A stretch of DNA of 64,000 nt from Novosphingobium sp. SG707 (GCF_012275515.1 NZ_JAAZQL010000004.1:1-64000), one strand, 5' to 3'. Shown: positions 24,177-33,517, numbered from the stretch's first letter. Notes: generated by a model from the sequence alone, not told the origin. Made by a program: numbers and translations.

Positions 24177-25624
24177 GGTTTTTGATCCGGGAAAGAATTA
24201 ACAGGGTGGTTCGGGTCGAGCGGGGTCCAGCCCCCGCCCAGCGCTTTGAAAACATTGACGGCATCGCTCATCGTCGTGGCGCGCAGCGCCGAGAGCGAGG
24301 TGCGCGCATTGCGCCATGTGCGCTCGGCCGTCAGCAGCGCGGTCAGATCGACCACGCCCGCGCGATAGCCCGCGTTCTGGCCGTCAAAGGCGTGATGCGC
24401 ACGCGCCTCGGCCTCGGTCAGCAGGGCAAGGCGGGCGCGATCCGCGCCATAGGTGGCCAATTGGTTCTGCGCCTCGCCAAAGCCGGATTGGACGGCCTTT
24501 TCATAGGCGATGGCGGCCTGCTCGGCCCTTGCCCGCTGCGCCCGCCTTTCGCCCAGCAGGCGCGCGCGGTCGAACACCGGCATGGCCACCCCGGCGGCCA
24601 GCGACCACAGCGAGGTGGTATAGCCCGCAGGCCCGGCAATGGCGCTGATGCTGGTGGTGCCTTGCAGCGTGAATTTGGGCAGCAGGGCCAGCGAATCGAG
24701 CCGCAGCGTGCCCATCGCCGAACGCAGCCGCGCCTCGGCCTGCATCACATCGGGGCGGCGCACCAGCAGCGTGGCGGGCGTGGCGTCGGGCACATCGGGC
24801 GGAGCGCCCAACGCGCCATCGACCGCCAGCGTTTCAGGAGCCGCCCCCGCCCGCCCGATCAGCACCAGCAAGGTCTGGCGCGAGACGGAGAGTTGCGCCT
24901 CAAGCTGGAGTACATTGGCCTGCGCGGTGGCGCGGTCGGCCAGCAGGCTGTCGGCGTCAACCTGCGATCCGATGCCCGCCTTGGCCTTGCGCTGGCCAAT
25001 ATCGGCCAGTTCGCGCGCCACGCGCAGATTGTCGCGCGCCTCGGCCAGTTGCAGCGAGAGGCCGCGCGCCTGAAACAGATTGCTGGCCACCTGTGCGGTC
25101 AGGCTTTGCAGCGCAGCGTGATAGGTGAAAGTGGCGGCGGTCAGATCGGCATCGGCGGCCTGACGCGCAGCATCGCGGCGGCCGAACAGGTCCACCTCCC
25201 ACGAGGGTGAGAAACTTCCCGCGCTGGTGGTGGTCGCGCCGGTGGGGGTCATCAGGAAAGCCCCTGCCCCGCTCATTCCGCTGATCGTGGTCTGGCCCCG
25301 CGTGATCGAGCCGGAGGCATTGCCCTGCACGTCATAGGCCAGCAGAGCCTTGGACCGGGTCGCCCGCGCCTCGTCCAGCACAGCCAGCGCCGAACGCGCA
25401 TCGGGGGCATGGGCCAACGCCTCCCCTTCAAGCGCAGCAAGCTGATCGTCGGAAAACAGCAGCCACCAGCGGTCGAGCGCCTCGGCGCCGGGCGCATGGG
25501 CCTCGGGCGGAGCGGCGAATCGCTGGGGCAGCGTCAGGTTGGGCCGGGACACGGAACTCGCGCTGCACCCGGCCAGCAGGGCCAACACAGGCAGCGTCAG
25601 GAGGGATGGAATACGTCGCATCAT
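24173..25624 (-). CDS. RND outer-membrane channel lipoprotein (NodT/OprM type)
   Basis: A 483-residue outer-membrane factor. The lipobox LALLAGC gives lipidated Cys20; the body shows the two repeated helix-strand halves of TolC-type trimers (e.g. SFSPSWEVDLFGRRDAARQ and LARDN-type helices). It forms the exit duct of the pump. First gene of the minus-strand operon, divergent from the response-regulator gene with 117 bases between starts; that gap contains the candidate regulator site. Confidence 0.93.
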   Translation of the reverse strand: MMRRIPSLLTLPVLALLAGCSASSVSRPNLTLPQRFAAPPEAHAPGAEALDRWWLLFSDDQLAALEGEALAHAPDARSALAVLDEARATRSKALLAYDVQGNASGSITRGQTTISGMSGAGAFLMTPTGATTTSAGSFSPSWEVDLFGRRDAARQAADADLTAATFTYHAALQSLTAQVASNLFQARGLSLQLAEARDNLRVARELADIGQRKAKAGIGSQVDADSLLADRATAQANVLQLEAQLSVSRQTLLVLIGRAGAAPETLAVDGALGAPPDVPDATPATLLVRRPDVMQAEARLRSAMGTLRLDSLALLPKFTLQGTTSISAIAGPAGYTTSLWSLAAGVAMPVFDRARLLGERRAQRARAEQAAIAYEKAVQSGFGEAQNQLATYGADRARLALLTEAEARAHHAFDGQNAGYRAGVVDLTALLTAERTWRNARTSLSALRATTMSDAVNVFKALGGGWTPLDPNHPVNSFPDQKP

Positions 25625-25679
25625 GGCGCCACTTATGCCAGCACGCGCGCGGCTTGCGGGTCAGGACTTCGCAAGTGAA

Positions 25680-25697
25680 GTGTAAGGTTTGTGTAAA
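25680..25697 (+). promoter_or_regulatory. Candidate response-regulator box between RND operon and two-component genes
   Basis: GTGTAA occurs at 25680-25685 and again at 25691-25696, an 11-bp direct repeat. OmpR/CpxR-type regulators bind direct repeats spaced by about one helical turn, and CpxR sites are of the GTAAA-N-GTAAA form. The position in the shared divergent promoter suggests that the regulator encoded at 25742 controls itself and the pump. Confidence 0.5.
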
Positions 25698-25741
25698 TCG
25701 GGCGGGACAAGCGCGACGCAAACCGTCAAAAGCAATGCTGC

Positions 25742-26437
25742 ATGGAAACTCCCGCCTTCAACATTCTGCTGGTCGATGATGATGCCGCCCTCACCCAGAT
25801 GCTCGCCGAGTATCTGGAGGGCGAAGGCTTTGCCTGCCGTGCGGTGCATAATGCGGCGGGCGGGCGCGAGGCGGCGCTGTCGGGCCTGTATGACGCGGTG
25901 ATCCTCGACGTGATGCTGCCGGGCGGCAATGGCATCGACCTGTTGCGCCATATCCGGGGCACCAGCGATGTGCCCGTCATTATGCTGACGGCGAAAAGCA
26001 ACGATACCGAGCGGGTGATCGGGCTGGAGCTGGGCGCGGATGATTATGTGGCCAAGCCCTATTTCCCGCCCGAACTGGTGGCGCGGCTGCGGGCGGTGCT
26101 GCGGCGCCCGGCGCGGCGGGCGGCCAATGGGGATCATCTGCGGCTGGGCTCGCTTTCGCTGGATGCGGCGCGGCGCTGGGCCGGATGGGAAGGCATGGCG
26201 CTGGAATTGACGGCGACCGAGTTCAACCTGCTCGAAATCCTGATCCGCGCGGGCGAGCGGGTGTCGACCAAGGATGAATTGTCGCTGCGCCTGCTGGGGC
26301 GGCGGCGGGAAAGCTATGACCGCTCGATCGACGTCCACATCTCGAACCTGCGCCAGAAGCTGGAGCGGGCGAGCGGCGAGCGCCTGCGCATCGCCACCCT
26401 GCGCGGGATCGGCTGGCGGCTGGAGCAGGCGGCGTGA
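25742..26437 (+). CDS. OmpR-family response regulator
   Basis: A 231-residue regulator. Receiver domain 1-115 with acidic pair Asp12-Asp13, phosphoacceptor Asp56 (VILDVMLPGG), Thr83 and Lys105 (VAKPYFP); winged-helix DNA-binding domain from about 135 to 229 (LTATEFNLLEIL, DRSIDVHISNLRQKL). Closest in look to the CpxR type. Its stop overlaps the GTG start of the kinase gene (GTGA), and it is divergent from the RND operon it probably regulates. Confidence 0.93.
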   Translation: METPAFNILLVDDDAALTQMLAEYLEGEGFACRAVHNAAGGREAALSGLYDAVILDVMLPGGNGIDLLRHIRGTSDVPVIMLTAKSNDTERVIGLELGADDYVAKPYFPPELVARLRAVLRRPARRAANGDHLRLGSLSLDAARRWAGWEGMALELTATEFNLLEILIRAGERVSTKDELSLRLLGRRRESYDRSIDVHISNLRQKLERASGERLRIATLRGIGWRLEQAA

Positions 26438-27720
26438 AGGGGCGGCTATTCTGGAAGATCTTCACCGCCTTTTGCTGTGTGTTCTTTGCCCAATTGGCGG
26501 GCCTTTGGACATTGTTCCTCGTTCTGGAACGCGATCATCCCTATTGGGCGGACAATCTGGAACGCTATGCCGCGCCCCGGCTGGAACAGATGGCCGCCGC
26601 AATCATCACGCATGAGGGGCCGCAGGCCATCCCGGCAGGCTTGCTGAACGGGCCGATGCCCACGTTGGTGATTGCCCCCGATGGGGTGCAGGCGCCCCAA
26701 GGCGTGCGCGCCACCACGGCGCAGGCCACCGCGCCCGATGGCCGCCGCTGGCGCATTTTCTATCGCCTGCCGCAAAGGTTCGACAAGGACCACTTTGCCC
26801 CGCCCCTGATCTTTTATATCAGCGGCGTCCTGTCCGGACTGATCTTTGCGGCCATTCTGGGGCTTTATCTCTCGCTGCCGATCCGGGCGCTGCGTGAGGG
26901 GCTCGACCGGTTTTCGCGCGGCGATCTGGGAGTGCGTCTGGCCGCGCGGATGGGGCGGCGGCGCGACGAAATCGCTGATCTGGCCCGCGATTTCGACGGC
27001 ATGGCCGAAAAGGTCGAGCAACTGGTGCTTTCGCGCAGCCAGTTGATTGACGATATGTCGCATGAATTGCGCTCGCCGCTGGCCCGGCTGCAACTGGCCA
27101 TCGCGCTGGCGCGGCAAAAGCCCGAAGGGGCGGTCACGGCGCTGGACCGGATCGAGCAGGAAGCGCGCCGTCTCGACGCCATGGCGGGCAGTCTGCTCAC
27201 CCTCTCGCGGCTGGAAAGCGCCAGCGCCAGCCCGGAGCATTTCGTCCATCTGCGCGCGCTGATCGAGGATATTCTGGCCGATGTCCGCTTTGAGAGCGAG
27301 GCCAAGAATGTCCGCATCGACCTGTCGCGCCATGCCAGCATGCCCGAGGGTTTCCATGCCGATGTGACGGGCGACGCCGAATTGCTGCGCCGGGCGTTTG
27401 AAAATGTGTTGCGCAATGCGCTGCGCTTTTCGCCCGGAGGCAGCACGATCGGCGTCACCCTGTCCGAGGAACCCGAGCGGATCGTCGTCACCATCGAGGA
27501 CGAAGGCCCCGGCGTGGCCCCCGATCAGATCGACCGCCTGTTCGAACCCTTCCACCGGGGCGAAGGTGAGACGGGTGGATTTGGCCTTGGCCTGGCCATC
27601 GCGCAGCGGGCGGTGATCGTGCATGAAGGCACGATTGAAGCCGAAAACCGCGCCAGAGGGGGCCTGCGGGTACGCATCACCCTGCCCGCGCGATGGGAGG
27701 AAGCCGCCGCGCTCAGTTAA
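26434..27720 (+). CDS. Sensor histidine kinase
   Basis: A 428-residue membrane kinase, partner of the preceding regulator. N-terminal TM (about 7-30), periplasmic sensor loop to about 120, TM2 (FYISGVLSGLIFAAILGLY), HAMP linker (LPIRALREGLDRFSRGDLGV), H-box with phosphoacceptor His210 (DDMSHELRSPLARL) and ATPase domain with FENVLRNALRFSPGG, DEGPGVAP and GFGLGLAIAQ. The start is GTG, overlapping the regulator stop. The likely signal is envelope stress or an antimicrobial that the RND pump expels; this is inference from context. Confidence 0.93.
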   Translation: MKGRLFWKIFTAFCCVFFAQLAGLWTLFLVLERDHPYWADNLERYAAPRLEQMAAAIITHEGPQAIPAGLLNGPMPTLVIAPDGVQAPQGVRATTAQATAPDGRRWRIFYRLPQRFDKDHFAPPLIFYISGVLSGLIFAAILGLYLSLPIRALREGLDRFSRGDLGVRLAARMGRRRDEIADLARDFDGMAEKVEQLVLSRSQLIDDMSHELRSPLARLQLAIALARQKPEGAVTALDRIEQEARRLDAMAGSLLTLSRLESASASPEHFVHLRALIEDILADVRFESEAKNVRIDLSRHASMPEGFHADVTGDAELLRRAFENVLRNALRFSPGGSTIGVTLSEEPERIVVTIEDEGPGVAPDQIDRLFEPFHRGEGETGGFGLGLAIAQRAVIVHEGTIEAENRARGGLRVRITLPARWEEAAALS

Positions 27721-27846
27721 CAAAGGCGGGGCGCATTCCCTTATTTATGCCGTCATGGGCCGGTGTTACTCTGGCGCCATAAGAGGATGGATGAAACGGC
27801 GAATCGAATTACCTGCAACCTTGATCCTTTTCTTGTGGAGGTCATC

Positions 27847-28845
27847 ATGCGCATGGGTCGAACAGCCTTTTTCATTCTGCTTTCCTTTGCCTCCACGGCG
27901 GCGGCGGCCGATAAATTGCCCGCCCTTCATGCCGATCCGGCGCGGGTTTCGGTTTCGGGCCTGTCCTCGGGCGCGTTTATGGCGGTGCAATATGATGTCG
28001 CTTTTTCAAGCAGCGTGATCGGCGTCGGTGTGGTCGCCGGAGGGCCATACAATTGCGCATGGGTCAATCTGGGCGGCATCACCACCTGTATGCAGGGCGC
28101 CCCCAGCGGCGCGGCCTCCTATGGCGCGGCCAGCAGCTTTGCCGCCATCGGCATGGTCGATCCTGTGGCCAATATCGCCAAACACAAAGTCTATCTGTTC
28201 AGCGGCACCAAGGACATCGTGGTCAAACAAAGCGCGATGAATGCGGTGCGCGACTTTTACGCCGCCGCGCGCGTGCCTGCGGCCAGCCTGCGCTATGTCC
28301 GCAATACGCCCGCGGGCCATGCTTTCCTGTCGGGCAATTTCGGCAGCGTCTGCGGAGCCAATGCCGCGCCCTATGTCAATGAATGCAAGGTGGGCGCGCA
28401 GTATTACGATCAACCCGGCGCAATCCTGTCGCATATTTACGGCCCCCTGCGCCCCAAACCCGCGACCCTTTCGGCCCAGCCCATCCCCTTTGACCAGAGC
28501 GAGTTTCCCGGCGCCACCGGCAGCGGCATGGCGCCTACCGGTTATGTCTATGTGCCCTCCGCCTGCCGCGACGGCGGCGTCCCTTGCGCCGTGCATGTCG
28601 TCTTCCATGGCTGTCTGCAGAGCGCGGATCTGGTGAGCGATGCGGTCTATAACCGGCTGGGCTATAACGCGTGGGCCGATGCCAATCGCATCATCACGCT
28701 CTATCCCCAGGTCAACAAGAGCACCTTTCCGGCCAATCCGCAGGGCTGCTGGGACTGGTGGGGCTATAGCGGGCTGAATTTCCAGACGCAGAACGGGGCG
28801 CAATTGTCGGTCATCCGCGCGATGGTTCAGCGCCTGACCAGTTGA
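27847..28845 (+). CDS. Secreted PHB-depolymerase-like esterase
   Basis: A 332-residue protein with a signal peptide (to about Ala21). The lipase box GLSSG at 38-42 ([15 protein letters not shown]) puts the nucleophile at Ser40; VVFHGCLQS is the PHB-depolymerase-type oxyanion segment and a conserved [12 protein letters not shown] motif sits near the C-terminus. The family hydrolyses polyhydroxybutyrate or its oligomers. No substrate-binding C-terminal domain follows, so it may act on oligomers or other esters. GGAGG at 27836-27840 supports ATG 27847. Confidence 0.82.
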   Translation: MRMGRTAFFILLSFASTAAAADKLPALHADPARVSVSGLSSGAFMAVQYDVAFSSSVIGVGVVAGGPYNCAWVNLGGITTCMQGAPSGAASYGAASSFAAIGMVDPVANIAKHKVYLFSGTKDIVVKQSAMNAVRDFYAAARVPAASLRYVRNTPAGHAFLSGNFGSVCGANAAPYVNECKVGAQYYDQPGAILSHIYGPLRPKPATLSAQPIPFDQSEFPGATGSGMAPTGYVYVPSACRDGGVPCAVHVVFHGCLQSADLVSDAVYNRLGYNAWADANRIITLYPQVNKSTFPANPQGCWDWWGYSGLNFQTQNGAQLSVIRAMVQRLTS

Positions 28846-28862
28846 ACCCAACCCTTTGAAAT

Positions 28863-28939
28863 TGGCGCGCCCGACAGGGTTCGAACCTGTGACCCCAAGC
28901 TTAGAAGGCTCGTGCTCTATCCAGCTGAGCTACGGGCGC
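28863..28939 (-). tRNA. tRNA-Arg (anticodon TCT)
   Basis: Reverse complement gives a 77-nt tRNA with encoded CCA. The acceptor stem GCGCCCG/CGGGCGC is perfect, the anticodon loop CTTCTAA gives TCT, and the T arm holds GTTCGAACC. It decodes AGA. It is the second tRNA for a rare Arg codon in the window; no island signs are adjacent to this one. Confidence 0.95.
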
Positions 28940-29040
28940 GCATGTCATGAACGGGCGGATTGCCGCATGACGCCCTCCCCATAGCGACAAAGGCAGCAAT
29001 GCGCAAAGGTGGATCGCGACCCGATGTGGACACTGGCGCC

Positions 29041-29113
29041 TTTACTATAAAAAACATATAAATTCAACAATATATAAAGATCATAAAATCATCTTTTATG
29101 ACATTTCCTGTCA
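29041..29113 (+). promoter_or_regulatory. AT-rich operator region ahead of TBDR 2
   Basis: A strikingly AT-rich block in otherwise GC-rich DNA. It contains a perfect 21-bp hyphenated palindrome (TCATAAAA at 29081-29088, TTTTATGA at 29094-29101) that partly overlaps a second palindrome (TGACA at 29099-29103, TGTCA at 29109-29113). This lies 75-150 bases before the receptor start and probably holds its promoter and regulator sites. The regulator is unknown. Confidence 0.55.
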
Positions 29114-29187
29114 CAGGACCGGAACAGAATTGTCAAAATCCATCCCTAGCCCCCCGCTCGAGTTCTGACCAAATAACGGGGCATATC

Positions 29188-32007
29188 ATGACGTCTGTTT
29201 TCACCGCGCGCCGCGCCATGCGGAGCGCGCGCTTTGCCTTGCTCTGCTCGGCCATGTTCCTTCCGATGGCGACGCAGGCCGCCGAAGCCAATCCCGCACC
29301 CGATGTCGCCGATGCCGCCGATGATGGCCAGTCCATCGTGGTGCAGGGCGCGCGCCCGATTGCCGAATCCGAAGCCGCCGCGCTCAAGGTTCAGCAATTG
29401 TCCGATTCGCTGGTGACCGTGGCCGCATCGGACGCGGTGGGCCGCCTGCCCGACCAGAACATCGCCCAGGCCGCAGGCCGCCTGCCCGGCGTGGCGGTGG
29501 AGCGCGATCAGGGGCAGGCGCGCTACATCAGCTTGCGCGGCGGGCCCAAGAACTGGACCACGCTGTCGTTCGACGGCATCAATGTGGTCAGCCCCGAAGG
29601 GCGCGACAGTCGCTTTGACTCGGTGCCCTCGGCCATTGCGGGCAAGATCATCATCAACAAGGCCGTGACGCCCGAAATGCCGGGCGAAACCGTGTCGGGC
29701 AATGTCAATGTCGTCACGCGCTCGGCCTTTGATTTCAATGGCCTGCACATCAACGGCAAGGCCGGGTATGGCCAGCAGGAATATGGCGACCGCCCGGAAT
29801 ATGAAGGCTCGCTGGTGCTTTCCGACCGTTTCAAGGTGGGCGAAGGCGAACTGGGCGTGCTCCTTTCGGGCAGCTATTACCAGCGCGACATGGTGACCGA
29901 CAATTTCGAGAATGACTGGGAAAACGTGTCGCAGGACAAGCGTCCCGGCAATGCCAACCGCATCTGGGTGGCCGAAAGCGAGAACAAGCTCTATCGCTTG
30001 ACGCGCAAGAACTGGTCGGTGTCGGGGCGGCTGGATTACAAGCCCAACGAGCGCAACACGATCTCTTTCCGCAGCATCTACACCATCTTTTCCGATGACG
30101 AGGCGCGCGACAATTACCGCTTCGACATGGATGACAAGCAATCCTCGCTGAGCAACGCCAGCGCGGCCTGCGACACGTCGGTCAAGACCTCCTATGCCAC
30201 CTCGGCCTATGCCGATGTCTGCTCGGGCAACACGCCGACCAAGGGCACGATCTATGGCATCGACATCCGCCAGCGCTCCACCCTGCGCGCCTACCGCCAG
30301 TCGATCTTCACCAACACGCTGGAAGGCAGCCATGAATTCGACGGCGGCTGGAAACTGAACTGGGCGGGCAATTACACCGAGAGCAAAGATGACCGCTCGG
30401 TCGTGGGCGAGGCGACATGGGACAGCCCCGGCACGCTGACCGCGCGGCCGACCGTGTCCTATGATTACACCAATCCCAATATCTCGACGCTCAACCTTTA
30501 CACCACCAACAGCTCGGGCGGCCTGCTCTCGGCGGGCACGCGCGTGACCGACATCGACACATTCACGAAACCGGCTTCCTCCTTCACTCTGCTGGACGCC
30601 ATCGACATGACCCGCGCCTATACGGGCCGCCTGGTCCTGTCGAAGCAGACCGAGTTTCTGGGCGGCAATCTGACGCTGAAGGCCGGTTTCCAGTATGACC
30701 AGCGCACCAAGACCGCCAATGAAATGCAGATTTCGGTCTCGGGCGCCTCGAATCTGGCCGCGTTGGGGTTGAGCGATTACAGCAGCTTCCTGTCCAATCA
30801 GCCCTTTATGGGCAAGATCGCGATGGGCTACACGTTCCACTATTTCGACACCGCCAAGATGCGCGACGCCTCGAACAAGGCGCGTCAGCTTTATGCCCGC
30901 GTGCCCGTAACCGACAACAATTACCGGGTGCGCGAACAGGTCTATGCCGGGTTCCTGATGGGCACGCTGCGCTATGACTGGGGCAGCATCCTTGCCGGTG
31001 TGCGCCTTGAAAACATCACCAACACCGGCAATGCCGTGGCCACGATCACCAGCACCACCGGCGCGGTCAGCACCCGCGACCTGAGCGCCAAATCCAGCCA
31101 GTTGCTGGCCTTCCCCAGCCTGCATCTCAACTATAACGTCGATCAGACCAAGAAGCTGCGCCTGTCCTTTACCACCGGGGCCGCGCGCGCCGATTATGAC
31201 CAGATGCGCCCCAATGTGGTGATCAGCGACACCAATCAGGCCATTTCGGGCGGCAATCCCGCCATCAAGCCCGAGCGCGCCTATGGCGTGGACGCCTATT
31301 TCGAATGGTATATGCGCCCCAGCGGCTTCCTGATGGCGGGCCTTTATTACAAAAAGGTCGAGAACGTCCTCTACACTTCGGTGCGGACCTATGGCTCGGA
31401 TTCGCTCAACAGCGGCGGGGTGGACCGTTCGAACTATACGTTCCGCGGCATCAACAATGCGGGCAGCGGCCATCTGATGGGTCTGGAAGTGGCCTTTCAG
31501 CAAAGCCTCGAACCCTGGATGCAAAAGGCGGGCCTGCCCGACTGGATGGGCGGTTTCGGCATCAACGCCAACCTGATGCTGAACGACAGTTCGGTCACCA
31601 AGGCGGCCTATGACGGCTTTGCCGCCCGCAAGGTGCGCCTGCCCAACACGTCGGACATGGTGTACAACCTTGGCGGCTATTATGAGAAATACGGCCTGAC
31701 CCTGCGCCTGCAATATCAGTATCGCTCGAAATGGCTCGATGCGATCGGTGACGATCTTTCGGCGGGCGGCGACAGCTATTGGGCGGCGGATGATGAAATG
31801 GATTTCTCGGCCCGCTATCAGATCAACAAGCGCCTCTCGATCTATTTCGACGCCTTGAACCTGCTCAACCAGCCCGGCCGCCGCTTTGTCGATCCCAGCG
31901 GGCTGATCAACGCCAGCGGCGGTTCGGCCACCTTCAGTCAGAACTACACCACCGAATGGGAACGCTTCGGCCGCCGGTTCACCGGGGGCGTGCGCTTCAA
32001 CTTCTGA
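29188..32007 (+). CDS. TonB-dependent outer-membrane receptor 2
   Basis: A 939-residue TBDR. Signal peptide with cleavage near MATQAA (about residue 32), then a plug (VAASDAVGRLPDQNIAQAA, GVAVERDQGQARYISLRG, then SGNVNVVTRSAF) and a large barrel ending GGVRFNF. The plug style matches the long receptors of Caulobacter and sphingomonads often tied to carbohydrate or other carbon-source uptake; no adjacent catabolic gene confirms this. The start at 29188 gives a proper signal peptide; an in-frame upstream ATG at 29098 falls inside the operator region. Confidence 0.9.
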   Translation: MTSVFTARRAMRSARFALLCSAMFLPMATQAAEANPAPDVADAADDGQSIVVQGARPIAESEAAALKVQQLSDSLVTVAASDAVGRLPDQNIAQAAGRLPGVAVERDQGQARYISLRGGPKNWTTLSFDGINVVSPEGRDSRFDSVPSAIAGKIIINKAVTPEMPGETVSGNVNVVTRSAFDFNGLHINGKAGYGQQEYGDRPEYEGSLVLSDRFKVGEGELGVLLSGSYYQRDMVTDNFENDWENVSQDKRPGNANRIWVAESENKLYRLTRKNWSVSGRLDYKPNERNTISFRSIYTIFSDDEARDNYRFDMDDKQSSLSNASAACDTSVKTSYATSAYADVCSGNTPTKGTIYGIDIRQRSTLRAYRQSIFTNTLEGSHEFDGGWKLNWAGNYTESKDDRSVVGEATWDSPGTLTARPTVSYDYTNPNISTLNLYTTNSSGGLLSAGTRVTDIDTFTKPASSFTLLDAIDMTRAYTGRLVLSKQTEFLGGNLTLKAGFQYDQRTKTANEMQISVSGASNLAALGLSDYSSFLSNQPFMGKIAMGYTFHYFDTAKMRDASNKARQLYARVPVTDNNYRVREQVYAGFLMGTLRYDWGSILAGVRLENITNTGNAVATITSTTGAVSTRDLSAKSSQLLAFPSLHLNYNVDQTKKLRLSFTTGAARADYDQMRPNVVISDTNQAISGGNPAIKPERAYGVDAYFEWYMRPSGFLMAGLYYKKVENVLYTSVRTYGSDSLNSGGVDRSNYTFRGINNAGSGHLMGLEVAFQQSLEPWMQKAGLPDWMGGFGINANLMLNDSSVTKAAYDGFAARKVRLPNTSDMVYNLGGYYEKYGLTLRLQYQYRSKWLDAIGDDLSAGGDSYWAADDEMDFSARYQINKRLSIYFDALNLLNQPGRRFVDPSGLINASGGSATFSQNYTTEWERFGRRFTGGVRFNF

Positions 32008-32030
32008 TGACGGATCAGGGTTGATGAACC

Positions 32031-32061
32031 AAAGGGCGCTCCATCCGGGGCGCCCTTTTTC
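32031..32061 (+). terminator. Rho-independent terminator after TBDR 2
   Basis: AAAGGGCGC (32031-32039) pairs with GCGCCCTTT (32050-32058), followed by T residues. The downstream yhhQ gene begins 36 bases later, so it probably has its own promoter or uses read-through. Confidence 0.85.
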
Positions 32062-32097
32062 TTGCGCAAATGCAATATTGCAGGTTAGCTTGGCGCC

Positions 32098-32844
32098 ATG
32101 AGCCAATCCCCCCTCTTCCGCCTCGAAGGCAGCGCAGGCGCGCGCCGCCATTTCCGCTATTTCGACTATGTGATGGCGGCTTTCGTCACCATCCTGCTGC
32201 TCTCGAACCTGATCGGCGCAGGCAAGCGCGCGGTGGTGGACCTGCCCTTTATCGGCCCATGGCCGTTTGGCGCGGGCGTGATGTTCTTTCCCATCAGCTA
32301 TATCATCGGCGACGTGCTGACCGAGGTCTATGGCTATGCCAACGCCCGCCGCTGCATCTGGGTCGGCTTCTGGGCGCTGCTCTTCATGGTGTTCATGAGC
32401 CTGGTCGTGGTCGCCCTGCCGCCCGACGCGGGATGGACCGGCCAGGCCGCCTATGAAAGCGTCTTCGGCCAAACCCCGCGCATCGTCTTTGCCTCGGTCG
32501 CGGCCTTCTGGGCGGGGGAATTCGTCAATTCCTTCGTCCTTGCCAAGATGAAGATCCTGACCAACGGCTCAAAACTGTGGACCCGCACCATCGGCTCTAC
32601 TGTCTTTGGTCAGGCGGTAGACAGCGCGCTCTTCTACCCCCTCGCCTTCTACGCCGCCGATGGCTGGACCGGGGCACAGGTGATGCAGGTGGCATGGACC
32701 CAATGGGCCATCAAGGTGAGCTGGGAAGTGATCCTGACGCCTGCAACCTACTGGGTCGTGGGCTTCCTCAAAAAGCGCGAAGGGGTGGAGGTGTTCGATA
32801 CGGACACCAAATTCTCGCCCTTTGCCAAGGCGGCGGAGGTTTAA
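32098..32844 (+). CDS. yhhQ: Queuosine precursor transporter
   Basis: A 248-residue inner-membrane protein with about six helices. It shows the YhhQ/VUT signatures: LLLSNLIGAGKRAVVDLPF, PISYIIGDVLTEVYGY, AAFWAGEFVNSF and RTIGSTVFGQAVDSALFYPL. Members import preQ0/preQ1 for queuosine tRNA modification. There is no room for a preQ1 riboswitch in the short leader and none is apparent. No other queuosine gene is in the window. Confidence 0.9.
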   Translation: MSQSPLFRLEGSAGARRHFRYFDYVMAAFVTILLLSNLIGAGKRAVVDLPFIGPWPFGAGVMFFPISYIIGDVLTEVYGYANARRCIWVGFWALLFMVFMSLVVVALPPDAGWTGQAAYESVFGQTPRIVFASVAAFWAGEFVNSFVLAKMKILTNGSKLWTRTIGSTVFGQAVDSALFYPLAFYAADGWTGAQVMQVAWTQWAIKVSWEVILTPATYWVVGFLKKREGVEVFDTDTKFSPFAKAAEV

Positions 32845-32860
32845 GGGTTTAAAGAGAGTC

Positions 32861-33098
32861 TGCCTCCGGCGGGCAAAGGGTCTCGACCCTTTGCAATCCC
32901 ATTAATGGGGTGGCGCTTCATTCTCAGCGTCGCGTTAGGCGCAAGGATTTGAAAGCCTGCGGCGCGGCGAAGTCACCCTAAAAGCGCCGCAGGCTTTATA
33001 ATTCGAACATGGCAGGGGCCATCTTCGGTCAACCCCAAACCGCAACGTGGACAGTAACGGGATTGCAAAGGGTCGAGACCCTTTGCCCGCCGGAGGCA
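32861..33098. repeat. Perfect 40-bp inverted repeat pair with inner 14-bp hairpin
   Basis: The 40 bases at 32861-32900 are exactly the reverse complement of 33059-33098. Each arm itself contains a near-palindrome (CAAAGGGTC, two bases, GACCCTTTG). Between them lies a second perfect hairpin with 14-bp arms (AAAGCCTGCGGCGC at 32952-32965 and its complement at 32984-32997). The layout resembles REP/BIME-type or MITE-like intergenic elements. It fills the gap between yhhQ and the convergent pspC gene. No coding sequence is visible inside and no other copy was seen in the window. Confidence 0.85.
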
Positions 33099-33122
33099 AT
33101 GCACTCCTCCAAACCCCACCCA

Positions 33123-33326
33123 TCAATCAGCAATCAACGCAATCGCCAGATAAACCAGAAACAACGAGCCAAACCCCAGGATCGCCCCCAGCGCGAAGGC
33201 CACGCGCACCAGCGTCACATCCAGCCCGAAATAGGTCGAGATCCCCGAGCAGACGCCAAAGATCTTCTTGTTGCGGCGGTCAAGCATAAAGCCATTCGTG
33301 GGGCGGATCGGGTCGTAATTGTTCAT
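33123..33326 (-). CDS. PspC-domain membrane protein
   Basis: A 67-residue protein consisting of one PspC domain: LDRRNKKIFGVCSGIS, a short Asp/Leu-rich turn (YFGLDVTLVRVAFALG) and two hydrophobic helices. PspC proteins act in phage-shock/envelope stress responses in enterics; stand-alone small forms are common and of unclear role. The ATG at 33326 is preceded by AAGGAG. It faces the recF gene divergently. Confidence 0.88.
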   Translation of the reverse strand: MNNYDPIRPTNGFMLDRRNKKIFGVCSGISTYFGLDVTLVRVAFALGAILGFGSLFLVYLAIALIAD

Positions 33327-33517
33327 GGTTTTTCTCCTTGGTGCGGGGCCGGTCGGTGGCCGCCGCCTGTGCAGAGGGAATTGCATGGCCCGTGCCAATT
33401 GGCGAAACGCCCGAAAAACGGCCATTCCTGCGGCATCCTATATGGCGCAAAATCCCAAGCCTTCGCATTTTTCACCAAGGCTGGCCCCGGCGGCCCAATC
33501 CGGCTACAGCCCGGCCC

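Noticed and set aside
28863..28939. Second island at tRNA-Arg(TCT)
   Set aside because: Genes on both sides look like normal chromosomal genes and no mobile functions or repeats adjoin it.
32062..32097. preQ1 riboswitch before the queuosine transporter
   Set aside because: Only 36 bases separate the preceding terminator from the start codon and no pseudoknot-like pattern is visible.
29146..32472. Very long open frame on the minus strand opposite TBDR 2 and yhhQ
   Set aside because: Its product is low-complexity Ala/Gly/Arg/His-rich and spans two clear plus-strand genes; it is a codon-bias shadow in GC-rich DNA.
32952..32997. 14-bp hairpin considered as a terminator for yhhQ
   Set aside because: The stem is strong but no convincing T-run follows on either strand and it lies 107 bases past the stop within a repeat element; kept as part of the repeat.
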